64,000 nt of DNA from assembly GCF_010015585.1 (NCBI RefSeq), contig NW_022985069.1, positions 853,528-917,527 on the forward strand, in the 5' to 3' direction. The position numbers and the translations under genes are program-made. The notes beneath the pieces were generated by a model, which was given only the letters and a program-made list of their open reading frames with translations, did no database searches and was not told the origin of the DNA. How positions within the stretch are numbered: position 1 is the stretch's first letter; each line of letters begins with the position of its first letter. Below, in pieces: positions 1 through 10,230 of the stretch. Origin of the DNA: Eremomyces bilateralis CBS 781.70 (lineage: Eukaryota; Ascomycota; Dothideomycetes; Eremomycetales; Eremomycetaceae).

Positions 1-573
1 AACTTCAAGGCCAGTAATACTGCCCGGATGCCATCGATCACTCCCATATTACTGGGCTTGGCTGCTTCTGCACATCGCTTGAGAAGCCTGCCTTTATAAA
101 TTTTCGATGCTGGAGGCGGAGACGTAGAGGTTGTGTCTACGGATGACCTTGGCCTACTTGAGACAAATGATTCTCATTGAAATTCCCGATATGGTTTCCG
201 CCCCCTTCTTGGCGTTAAATATATCTCCTGCGTGTGGCTAAAACGACTTTTCTACTTAAAAGAAAGCTTGATAGTGTCGGCTGGAATAAAGATTTGCTGC
301 AGGCCATGTCGATACTCAGTCATTTCCCTCTCTTTGTTTTGTGTGTATGCAGCAATCGTGCTCAATGTGTCCTCTCCCGGCAAATGTGTCGTGACGGAAC
401 AACCTCCCACAATGCATTCGGATACTGCATTTAACATCCCACAAATCTGTAGCCCTCTTGGATAGGTATGTGTGATGTACGTTAGCAGAGCCTCCATCAT
501 CCGATCAGTAAAACTAGTATCGTTCCTATCTAGGCGTTTAGTGCAAGAATTGAAAATAAGTCGAGGGAAGCAC
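1..573. other. Non-coding left edge
   Basis: No gene is supported here. Short open frames on both strands (for example 232-465) have no recognisable domain and no plausible splice extension. Confidence 0.4.
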
Positions 574-1030
574 TTACATGGTAGTTGTTAAGCTCGCGCT
601 ACATATCAACAAGAGGCCTATTCCAAAATGATGGACCAGGATGGACCATTTCCTACCTATCTGTTTATGCTTTTGAAGAGAGTTTCGACGTTTTCTCCTG
701 GTCTTTGGATCATTCTGTATCTCCTGAGGATACATATCCTCCAGGATTTTATCGATCGCAACACTGGTAACATCCCGGCCAGGGGAACACAGGCTTAGCA
801 TATACGGATCGCTACGGCAGTCTTCATAAAATTGCTCCGAGTACTGGTAGAGAAGAAGCCTCGCCATTCGAAGTCGAACATGGTCGAAAACAGAGCGTTG
901 TTTAACGGTTTCGACGCTACGAAAAGCCCGGTAGAGCTTCTTACTCACTGGGCCAGTAGACGTAGGATCAGGAGCTATATCCTGGCACCAAAACTGTGTC
1001 CAAACATTGCTGCGATGGAACGAAAGAAAG
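574..1030 (-). pseudogene. Fragment of an uncharacterised fungal protein family
   Basis: An open frame runs leftward from about 1030 to a stop at 574. It reads through a segment starting VWTQFWCQDIAPDP, then a charged helical part (LYRAFRSVETVKQR, RLRMARLLLYQYSEQFYED), and ends in a basic stretch and a hydrophobic tail (GIGLLLICS). From memory this resembles the C-terminal part of a conserved, functionally unknown Pezizomycotina family. No convincing start codon or upstream exon was found, so it is probably a 5'-truncated remnant or the last exon of a broken gene. Its position beside NB-ARC debris and transposons fits an accessory region. Family assignment is recall, not a search result. Confidence 0.35.
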
Positions 1031-1143
1031 CTTGCAGGATCCTCATGGATAAAGAAGTCAGCAGTTTTGATGACTCTTATTATTTTGTCGATGGTAAGAG
1101 ATTTGTCACCATGGTCTCCGTAAAATTAAGGTTAGGGCGTTAA

Positions 1144-2744
1144 GAGCTCTAAGATACGGCGTGCCTGCACATGATGGTGTTGGTATGTTGCTGCACAATG
1201 GAGATCCACTGCTAAGCTGAGCTCGGCGAGGCAACATTCATCTCAGACTGATCAGCATTCTCTATCTCTTTCGGTTGCCCAGGGGCGGAGGGTAGTCCTG
1301 GGGATGGTGAAGGTGAAGAATTTGGAGCTGACAAAGTGACCAGATCCTGGCCTGAGTCCTGAGTGTTGCTCATAACTTGGTCCTGAAGATCCCATTACCA
1401 GTTATCAGCATTTACGGACAATAGAGAAGGATCTTCTAGTCTAGTAGAGATAATGGTGACGATACAATTGCTATTACAAGGCATCGAGTTAAAGAAATAT
1501 AAGTTAGCATGTAAAGGCTCGAGAAACAATCGTGGCATATTCTAGACACAGGCATCGGCTAAATTTAGCAATGTTCAAAATCAAGCTCATGCTAGACCCT
1601 CGAAACAAATCACCCCTGTCTTCAGGGCCCTGAAGACAGGGGTAATGCAAGGCTCTAAAAGCGCATGGAAACAACACGTCGTCTTTGCCTGGAGCCCCTT
1701 TGGGCCACTGTACTGATGACGTCATGTATCTAACATTACAAGTACGATTCCTATCGTTTCATGCACTTCGGTGCTTAACCTCCCTCCCTGTGTGCCGGGC
1801 ACCCCTGCTTGCCGAGCAAAACCATTGGTACTTTGACTTCAATGCAAGCCAGACACTGCACAGATATCAATACTTCTATAGTTCAGTTTAAATATTGCGC
1901 TGTAGCTATCTATTAACATTCGAGACCTTCCTATCGCGAAAACTTACGTTGGCGTGGTCGCATTCGAGCCTGGTTTCCGGAGAGTCTCCCATCTTAGCAC
2001 TCGAGAATATCTTCACCACAGCACCACCATCGCACTTTTATTAATCCTAAAGCATGTAAGAAGCTCATATTCAAGCCTTAGAGTCCGAAAACAAAGTTAG
2101 AACTATTATTAATAAACGTGGCTGGTGTATCGCGCAAAATTACGAAAGTTCGCCACGCAAATCGGTACTTCCGATCACAACGATGGCCAGTCCTGGCTAC
2201 TGCGATACGATTATGCACGTGCTATACATATCATGATGTATTATTACTGAAGTAATCTGCTGTATTGTGTCGCACGTGATGTGCTAAAATGGTTGGGAGT
2301 GAGGTGCTATTGTTCCAGCAGCGAAGTTGTTGTATTGTTGTGTGTTCTTTTTATCTGAAAGTTGCGTTCAAGTTGCGTGTTCTTATGTCAATGCCTGGTC
2401 CCCTGGCCCTCCAGATATATGAGATTCGTGGCAAGTTTATTAATGCAGTTTGTAGCCTCGAGCTCCCTTAGATGAAACCTTGGTCTGCGACATATTGTTA
2501 TTGCCATGGTCGTGGCTGATTTCGCCTGTGGCTGCTGCAGTCTAACCACTCCTGGCACATCCAGAACTCCCTGCGTGCAGAAACGGGAACGCCGTCGCTA
2601 GCCGTTCTTCCTCAGAATCCCTCTAAGCCGCCTCACGAGAAGCGTTCTTTTCGAAATGCTACCCAACTTCAGTTTCTGATCTGTCGCTGACTGATCTGAC
2701 ATCCCAATAAATAGTAAACCCTCCGGTACTTGGTTAAATTGACG
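1144..2744. other. Gene-free spacer
   Basis: Low-information sequence with stops in all frames apart from short, featureless frames. It contains a perfect 32-bp palindrome listed separately. Confidence 0.4.
1612..1643. repeat. Perfect 32-bp palindrome without spacer
   Basis: The two 16-base arms are exact reverse complements and meet at GGG|CCC (centre between 1627 and 1628); each arm reads ACCCCTGTCTTCAGGG from its own strand. Symmetry stops at both outer ends. There is no adjacent gene end or T-run that would make it a terminator, so its role is unknown. It could form a cruciform or be a palindromic protein-binding site. Confidence 0.85.
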
Positions 2745-3977
2745 TCAGTCATCATCCTCGGCTGCGGGATCCTTAATAGGATATGTCGACGCCTGCCCTG
2801 TTTCAGGCCGTTTCGGCAGGTCCTCATAGAAGTCAGCAAGCATGTTCTCCGATACTCGCCGCGAAGGGTGATCTTTCGCCATAACTCTCCGCTTTAAAAT
2901 AACAACACGCTCTAGCAGCTGCACCGCTTTGACCTGTCCGTTTGCGTGATATGCTCTGGCGAGCTCGTGCTGCGACGCCAGTCGTGAGGGATGGTCTTCT
3001 GCGAGCACTTCCGCTTGCATCGCGACAACACGCTCCAGCAGCTCGACCGCCTCCTCGACCTGTCCGTTTGCTTGATATGCTCCGGCGAGCACCTCCCCAC
3101 CTTCAGACAGAGCTTGCTCTGCTCCGCTTTATCTTGGCATATCCCGTTCTCGTTTATGCGTGCCACATGGGGCAGATATTGTCTCCAGATCTCACGATTC
3201 GCGTAGTCGTCAGACGGAAAGACTTTCAAGAGGTGTTGCAGTGCCGCCCTGCTCGTGTCGGCTTCACGGCCTTTCCGACAATTCCATATTTTCGCCGACA
3301 TGGAAAAGCCTGTGCATGTCAAGCATCTTGCCGTCGTCCCTTCTCTCGAGAAACGAGTAAGAACAGGGCGTACCGAGAGCCCTGTCTATCGATACTTGCG
3401 AATCAGCAGCAGGTAGGATGGTACGTGGAATTGCCTTCCATTCAATGCACGAGATGAAGGTAAGAGGGTCTGCCGCCACTGTGTCGTGCTTGAGAATCTA
3501 GTTAAAACTGACTGTCCATGTCTTTGCCACCGCGTTCTTCGACGTTTTGTATCGTGAGTTGTCTGCAAATTCAATACTCATGATCTCGATGGCGTCCTGC
3601 CCCCAGCTCTTGAGCAGCTCATGATACTCTGCGATAGAGCTTCTGTTGGTGTTGATGTATGCGGCCACTTGAGTGATGGCCAAAGGGAGATACTCTAGCT
3701 CAATGAGCAGGTTTGTCATAAGCGTATTGTCGTTGGGCAAGCGTTTCGGATGTAACGGCTTCTTGAGCAAGTTCATCGTCTCTTGTATCTCCATCTTTTC
3801 GACTTCGATCATATCGCTACCTGCAACGAACTGCGCAACTTCATTGTACCGGGTTGTGAACAAAGTGGGGCCGCTGTTGCTCTCGGGCAAAAACTCCAAC
3901 AAGCCTTCCCCTTCCTCGAGACTGCGGAGGAGGTCCATGTCGTCGGCATTGTCAACAGTCTGGGTTGATGTCAGCAC
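2745..3977 (-). pseudogene. Decayed NB-ARC/TPR (fungal NLR-like) receptor gene
   Basis: Reading leftward, 3977-3498 encodes the end of an NB-ARC ATPase: a VDNADDMDLL segment (Walker-B-like), LFTTRYNEVA (RNBS-B-like) and LEYLPLAITQVAAYI (GLPL-like), ending with KTWTVSFN. This order is typical of fungal NB-ARC proteins. Further left, 3092-2745 encodes kinesin-light-chain-type TPR units (AYQANGQVEEAVELLERVV and a second AYHANGQV unit). Intact genes join these parts in one frame. Here they lie in different frames separated by stops, and an overlapping shifted frame (3322-2912) still carries TPR-like text, so more than one frameshift is present. The P-loop and any N-terminal effector domain are missing. 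Fungal NLRs act in non-self recognition and heterokaryon incompatibility; this copy is very probably non-functional. Confidence 0.75.
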
Positions 3978-4198
3978 GAACGGCGTTCCCAGAGCTAGGG
4001 TCGTTGAATGGCGCTTGATTGTCCGCCGGTTCCAATTTGTACGTTCTTGGCATTAGCAACTCTGGTGCTAGCAGTGGTCCGGAGGAAGGTCGCTGTTCTG
4101 GAGTACCGAAGATGTTGGCGGCGACCACATAAGAGTTGACGTCCAGCTTTGGGATATTAGTCATTAACCCTTGAGCGAGGTATCTGTAGCCAGTGGAA

Positions 4199-6182
4199 TC
4201 AGTGCAGGTTGAGAGAAGCTCCTAGCTGTGGATGAGAAAGTGTCCTAAAGCTTGGCCTATCGGGGGTAGAACAACTCACAAGGACGGCTTCATGCAGAAC
4301 ACTCCGCTCGCCGAGTACGAGACCTTTTGCAAGTTTCTCAAGTTTAGCACAGCCTGCCAAGAGACGGCTTGTAATATGATAGCCTCTGTCTCGTTGTAGG
4401 TTCTCTAGGAATCGGACAAAGGAGGCCATATGTTTGACGCTCGTCAACGCGTAGTCATCTTCTGGATTCCTAATCACGGCTGAAAGCAGCGCGAGAGTCG
4501 CTGAAAACATGCTCTGTAGTGGTTCCCTTGGTAAGTTAACCACGGTGAACTACTGAAGAGGTCCTTTGCCTACCAAATCTCTACGAGCGGTAGAGTTTCC
4601 AGGCAGGGGGTCATGGCAAGAGTTGCTCGGGCAGCTCTAGCGCAATTGTCGGTGAAGAAGCCTAGACGATCCATAGCCGGCGATGGTAGGTGTTGCGCTA
4701 TATTACTAATTCGTATCTCTTCTGAATTATAGAGTTCTGCAGCGGCGCGGATCATGCCTACACAATCGTAGTACGCAAGATGCAGAGCGGTAACTGAACT
4801 GCTCAGGCTTGCCGGGTTTGGATGGAGATGGTATTCTGGTCGGACAGCCGGTGGCACAGCGTCCCGCCAAGCTGTTAGCTCATCCCGAAGCTGCGAGATT
4901 TCGTTAATCGTCGACATCCCTTGAACTCTATCGTACGTCCTGTTCAGCAAATGTCTGTGTACCCTCGACTCGATGATGGCCAGTTGGACCCTTAGCTTGA
5001 AGATCTTAATATTGTCCACCGCATGTGTAGAGTTGAGATCCCGAACTCCCCTAAGGAGATTCTCATCCGGTAGATGAACTTGAATGTTGTCCAGTTCGAG
5101 GGCAGGATGCTGTTTTGCTTTTATGCTTGAAGTCGTATCAAGTAGGAACGCTGTCCAAAATATACGACGCCGTTGCTCTGCCTCCGCGGGACTCAATTCT
5201 AGGTCAGGACTTTCCTTGTGAAACCCCAAGAGCTGTATCATCCTCATTGCCGAGGAGATGAGAAGTATCATAGTCCGTAAGTCCGCCGTTCTCTTCAAGA
5301 AGCATGCCATAACCAGTATCGCCTGGACAGCCAGAACATTAGGGCTTATTAGGATAATCTCAGCTTGGAGAAAATAGGCAGTTTTGAAAAAAGCCCACGA
5401 AAACTCCGATACTTTATGAAAGGATTTGTCCACTGCCCTGGATTGAGTTGTGATAGCAACGATGGCATTAGTACATGCCACCCACGCCGGGTTTTCGAGG
5501 GCCCTTTCGTCTGGCGTCTGGCGCTGACACAACATCCTAAGCGACTCAGGATGGAAGATAGGAATAGTCGCGTTTAGGTCCTCGAGGAAGAACTCAACCA
5601 TGCTAATTAATTCGCCTTTAGGTAACGTAGGCGCAAATAGGTTCCTGCGCGGGAGCATCTCAGACATCTTCTTTCTAAGATCTTGAACCTCACTTTCGGT
5701 AAAATGCGCTCCTGGAAAGTCAGGTGGAGGCTTTAGTAGAGTCGGAACGCTGTTTGAATCGGACAGCATTAGTGGACATGCGTTTGAGGTCGTTACGATC
5801 GGAGCTGTATAGTCTGTGATGGCTGACGATTGCGCGTTCCCGTTTCTTCCCGTGGCGGGTGTCGAAATCTGAGAAGACATCCCAATAGAATGTTCCTCAA
5901 GCGGTGACGTCTCTGCTTGATGGGCAGCGGAAGACTTGAGTAACTCCTCCATAGCCTCCATTCGCTCCTCTAGTGCACGTATATACTCTCTCCTACATCA
6001 GGAATCAGCTTCCCTTGTGTTTGGTTGCAAAACATGGAGCTAACTGACGTCTTGCCTTTTCCTCTTTTTCTTGCTTGTCCATAAGAGCATGTTGAACTTT
6101 GAGCGTCACAGGGCGAGCAAGTTGGCGTAGCAGCATCGCATCGAATTTTCTTGGCCTGACACTGTTCACATGCCTGTGCCAT
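4199..6182 (-). CDS. Zn2Cys6 fungal-specific transcription factor
   Basis: Four-exon model: 6182-6049, 5992-4574, 4526-4280, 4225-4199, encoding 608 residues. Introns are 56, 47 and 54 bp, all GT-AG; the last is a multiple of three and open, so it is easily missed. The binuclear zinc cluster lies at C5, C8, C15, C22, C25 and C32 (CEQCQAKKIRC...), followed by a basic linker (RKRGKGKT) and a coiled-coil heptad (REYIRALEERMEAMEELL) for dimerisation. A fungal-specific TF domain occupies roughly residues 170-400, with the diagnostic RRRIFWTAFLLD near 319. It is a nuclear DNA-binding regulator of unknown target. The nearest intact genes are two NAD(P)-binding reductases beyond the MULE, which could be targets, but this is inference only. 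Confidence 0.9.
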
Positions 6183-6579
6183 GTTAGTAATAGGAACCGG
6201 GGTGTATCTTAAGTCGAGATCGAACCAGCAGAGTTTCACGTGGAGTTACAATACCTGTTTGACGCGACGTTTCTTCTGCCGAGACGCCTGGCCTCTTCCC
6301 AACTCCATGAGCGACGACAATACCGCGAGAGGCGGGCGGCTCAGTCTTCCCTTGGCATAAAAAAGAGTCAATCAGCAAGAATACAGTTGCGCTGCGTCTA
6401 GCAGAGGCAATAAGTATTGTACTTCAATACGCAGCAGAGAAAAGCGGTAGGTTTTATCGGTGGAGAGTTCCTTGCACACGGTTGACGTACTTTGCATTTG
6501 CCCGGAAGCAAACGGTCCGATATACCCTGTAGATGATGATACAACCTCCATCGATTGGCCCACTAGCCATCGGAACGCG
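6183..6579. other. Upstream region of the Zn2Cys6 gene
   Basis: About 400 bases between the regulator start and the left target duplication of the MULE. No domain or reliable promoter motif was recognised. Confidence 0.4.
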
Positions 6580-6588
6580 ATAGAAGGA
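6580..6588. repeat. Left target-site duplication of the MULE
   Basis: ATAGAAGGA, matched 8 of 9 by ATAGAAGAA at 8339-8347 immediately outside the right terminal inverted repeat. Nine bases is the classical Mutator-type duplication length. Confidence 0.75.
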
Positions 6589-6761
6589 GGCTGGTGAGAT
6601 TTTCCCACCAGGTTTTGAGATTTTCCCACCATTTGAGATTTTCCCACCAGCTCTTGTTTAGTGGAAATTAATCGCTCAACTGAGCCTAGTGCGTATTTCC
6701 ATATATCTTCTTCTGCAGACAACTTCAATGTTCAATCTGGTCTTTCTCTCACAATCTCCGC

Positions 6762-7734
6762 ATGGAGGTGTTTCTTGCCAGAGATCAGGTTTTCGGGATA
6801 TCTTTGTTTTTCGGCGTTTTCCGGTTTCCTACCCGTGACCCCCATTTCTTGCTCGTATTTAGGTCTCAGCATCGACACTATAATACAGTTACAACCTCTC
6901 CTGTTGAAGGAATGCATAGGGTTTTGAAGGACCACCTTATGTCTTCAAGAGGCGACTTGCTACGTGTTGTTGGAAGGATTGAGCAGATGGTCAAGAGTTA
7001 ATACAACAAGTACAGGAAACAGATTGCTTCTTCTAAACACAGCATTAAATTTGAGCACAGACTGGAGTCAATGCCATTCCTACCTCCTGGCATTCATGAC
7101 ATCCTTACGCCAGCGGCAATTGAACGCATTAGACAACAGGATCTGCTGCGCCAGAAGGAGCAGAGACAACGTCGTAGGAGGCGTCCTTGTTCTGGCCTCT
7201 ATGAGAAGATAAACGGTCTTCCATGTCATCATACGCTACGAGATGTGATAAATTCTGGATCGACGTTACGACCAAATCACCTTTACGACGATCATTGGCG
7301 CTATCAACGTGAGCAAGGACGGTCAATAAGCCTCTCTCCAAGGCCATATCAATCTATCCTAGAGCCGCTTCCGGCTCAAACAAGAGGTGCGCCGAGGAAG
7401 AACGAGGCATCAACTCGTCGAGATCTATCAGCTTTTGAACGACGTGTACCGCCTTCTCTACCACAACCTCAAGGTCAATCACTTACTGAGGTCTTACGGC
7501 ACACAAACACCTCTGTCGCTGTGTCAATTCCTACATCTGCACTACCTACGAATGCTATAACTCGTCGAGATCCTTCGGGCTTTGAACGACGTGTGCCACC
7601 TTCTATCCCTCAATTTCAGCCTCCTCCTCAACCCCAGGGTCAAACACTTGCTGAGGTCTTGCGACACACAAACACAGCTGTTACCATATCAGTTCCTACA
7701 TCTGCACCAGCTACGAATCCTATAACTACTCCTC
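6762..7734 (+). pseudogene. C-terminal fragment of MULE transposase
   Basis: One forward frame runs into the N gap with a single internal stop at 6999-7001. Around 6840-6995 it reads RSQHRHYNTVTTSPVEGMHR... and IEQMVKS, matching the post-catalytic segment of fungal MULE transposases (SxVEGxHxxLK). It continues with GIHDILTPAAIERI, a CSGLYEKINGLPCHHTL SWIM-like Cys/His segment, and HLYDDHWRYQ. The tail (about 7390-7734) is a duplicated proline/glutamine-rich unit with RRDxSxFERRVPPS and LRHTNT. The N-terminal DNA-binding and DDE domains are missing. Confidence 0.8.
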
Positions 7735-8174
7735 NNNNNNNNNNNNNNNNNNNNNNNNNNNNNNNNNNNNNNNNNNNNNNNNNNNNNNNNNNNNNNNNNN
7801 NNNNNNNNNNNNNNNNNNNNNNNNNNNNNNNNNNNNNNNNNNNNNNNNNNNNNNNNNNNNNNNNNNNNNNNNNNNNNNNNNNNNNNNNNNNNNNNNNNNN
7901 NNNNNNNNNNNNNNNNNNNNNNNNNNNNNNNNNNNNNNNNNNNNNNNNNNNNNNNNNNNNNNNNNNNNNNNNNNNNNNNNNNNNNNNNNNNNNNNNNNNN
8001 NNNNNNNNNNNNNNNNNNNNNNNNNNNNNNNNNNNNNNNNNNNNNNNNNNNNNNNNNNNNNNNNNNNNNNNNNNNNNNNNNNNNNNNNNNNNNNNNNNNN
8101 NNNNNNNNNNNNNNNNNNNNNNNNNNNNNNNNNNNNNNNNNNNNNNNNNNNNNNNNNNNNNNNNNNNNNNNNNN
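7735..8174. other. Assembly gap (N run)
   Basis: 440 undetermined bases inside the MULE, following a tandemly repetitive coding tail. The repeat is the likely reason for the gap, so its true length may differ. Confidence 0.95.
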
Positions 8175-8338
8175 CTTCATAGGGAATAGATTGAAACATT
8201 GAAGTTGTTCGCAGAAGAAGATATAGGAAAATACGCGCTAGGCTCAGTTGAGCGATTAATTTCCACTAAACAAGAGCTGGTGGGAAAATCTCAAATGGTG
8301 GGAAAATCTCAAAACCTGGTGGGAAAATCTCACCAGCC

Positions 8339-8347
8339 ATAGAAGAA
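8339..8347. repeat. Right target-site duplication of the MULE
   Basis: ATAGAAGAA directly abuts the right inverted repeat and matches the left copy (6580-6588) at 8 of 9 positions. Confidence 0.75.
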
Positions 8348-8843
8348 TGCAGAGCACCCGCGGTTAACAGGACGTTGCCCGGAGCTTGCCGGCCACTCCG
8401 CCGACAGGCATTCGCGACCTGTGCTGATCAAGATGGCTGACAACACTGTCTCACTCGAACAAAACCTAATTACTTCAGAGCTTACCCCTGTATTCGGATG
8501 AATCATGCCATTTTGAATCCACAGGTGATGGCCTCAACCTCCATGATTCCTTTTATTGACAGGAGGCCTAGAGGTAGATGTGAGGAATTCGAATGCAACA
8601 CACCGCACTGGGCAAAAGTTGGGTCGTAATAAGCTATTCGGCAGAAACAAACTGTAGTACTAGCCAATCATAACGGGCAAGTCTTAGAAAGAAATCTGGC
8701 AAGAACGCTCAGTCTTGGAAGAGGATCAGGATCGCTGCGAAGGCTGCAAGGCACCAGCTTAGATCTGTGTGCTGTTGCGTTGACATTCCGACAACCGACA
8801 ACTAAAGCATTGTCTATGCCGTTCACTTCCACTCTCGTACCAG
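8348..8843. other. Spacer right of the MULE
   Basis: About 500 bases with no recognisable gene or repeat; it includes the 3' flank of the leftward reductase gene. Confidence 0.4.
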
Positions 8844-9700
8844 TCACTTACGGCTAGTGGTCCGATCACTAACAGCAGGAAGCTTGCCAACCCACTTCCC
8901 CTGCCCCTGCTCCACTGTATCAACTAGCCATCGCGCAAGTCCGCTGCGATTGGTCCAATACTTCCAGTCTTTGTCGCCCACATAGCCAACATAAGTTGAG
9001 TGCTCGCGATCCCTTTTCCAGCTGTCGGCATCGGACTCGCCAGGTATTGCAGTGATACGGAAGAGAGTCCAGTCTAGCCCTTGAGCCTCGTCACGGAAAA
9101 CCCGCGCGACATTTTGCATGCATTGATAGGCCCCCGGGGCGAGCAATTTAAAGATTCGTCGAATGAAGATATTCACGAGCAGATTAAAGTTGTCATTAGA
9201 CTCGGCCACGGACGGAGTGCACACTATAAGGGACAGTGTTAGTGACTTAACAGGGAGTCGGTCGCCAAAGAAGAAGCCACTATCCGAGAGTAGCTTAGAG
9301 TACGTACTAGCCAGAATTCGCTTAACGCCATGCTCCCGCATTAGCGGAAACATCAACGAATAGTAACCGGGATAAGGCATTGGGCTTCGCATGTCATTAG
9401 GACCGAGGAATGATACAATGATATAAGCTGTGGCAATGACTGCGCTCAAGGACGCGGTGTCCTCCATTGTACCTTGGACAACCTTAGAGAACGCATGTTA
9501 GTTGAACTGCACCCGCACTCTACTGTACAGCTACACGCACAACTTACTTCAAGTAAAGGATCGTCCTCTAAGTCCTGCGGTATCTTGGAAGGTGTCCGGA
9601 CATAAGCAATCGTTGCATGTTTGCGGTGTAGGAGCTCGCGAAGCAAGACGATTCCTGCCGGGCCCGTAGCGCCGAGGACGAGGACTTTATCACCAGCCAT
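8844..9700 (-). CDS. NAD(P)-binding Rossmann-fold reductase (atypical SDR)
   Basis: Three-exon model: 9700-9548, 9482-9308, 9223-8844, encoding 235 residues. Introns are 65 bp (GTAAGT...TCTAAG) and 84 bp (GTACGT, CTAAC branch site, TATAG); the second is a stop-free multiple of three and reads through in the unspliced frame. The N-terminus (MAGDKVLVLGATGPAG) carries the GxxGxxG dinucleotide-binding motif, and VKRILAMCTPSVAES after splicing is the usual beta-strand/STPS region of NmrA/SDR-a proteins. Substrate is unknown; the protein is short for the family. It is divergent from a second NmrA-like gene starting 530 bp away. A donor-like GTAAGT overlaps the last codons, so an additional 3' exon cannot be excluded. 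Confidence 0.8.
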
Positions 9701-10230
9701 TGCTTTGCGTGATGATCTGATAATGAGAGCAGATAAGGAGGACAAATATTTTTGTGGTTGACTAAACATCTATCCACACCAGATCTCCGGGAGCGTTTTA
9801 AGCAAAAGCCACCAGGCAGGCACACGGCTTTATAATCCGGATTCAAATTGGTTCCGGACCACTTGCCCAATCCAGCCTAGGTGGCCAGTGGGTTGAACCT
9901 CCACTCTGCCCCTCCCAGGAAAGTCAAGTGAGGCTGGTACCAGCAGTACTTTTTGGGCGTATAGTCAGCCTTCGGACGACTTGGACATGATGTCTTTGTT
10001 CTGGCGGACGTTCTAGATCCTGCCCCACTTATTACAAATTACAAAGGTAAAGGCTTACGGAACCAATTTGCATCCGTCCTCCAGGCGGAGCTATTTTGCA
10101 TCCGCCAACGACCTTACATATGTAAGCAGGTAGGGATCAATACTTATATTCCATTGACCCTTATGTGTCTCGATGCAAGAAATACCAACAACTTTAGCAC
10201 ATACTCGACATACCTGTTGCTCACTTCACA
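9701..10230. promoter_or_regulatory. Divergent intergenic region between two reductase genes
   Basis: A 530-bp region that must hold both promoters of the divergent pair. No motif could be assigned with confidence; co-regulation is possible from geometry only. Confidence 0.4.

Larger units (their letters stand above)
6589..8338 (+). mobile_element. MULE (Mutator-like) DNA transposon, internally deleted
   Basis: A 1.75-kb element bounded by terminal inverted repeats of about 145 bp (6589-6735 and 8192-8338) that are nearly identical; both ends start GGCTGGTGAGATTTTCCCAC. Each repeat holds three copies of a GAGATTTTCCCACCA motif, probably transposase-binding sites. The interior carries only the C-terminal part of a MULE transposase (see the separate entry), so the DDE catalytic core is absent and the copy is non-autonomous unless the gap hides it, which is unlikely because the gap is only 440 bp. 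The arms are highly similar, which suggests a fairly recent insertion. It lies between the Zn2Cys6 gene and the reductase pair. Confidence 0.88.
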
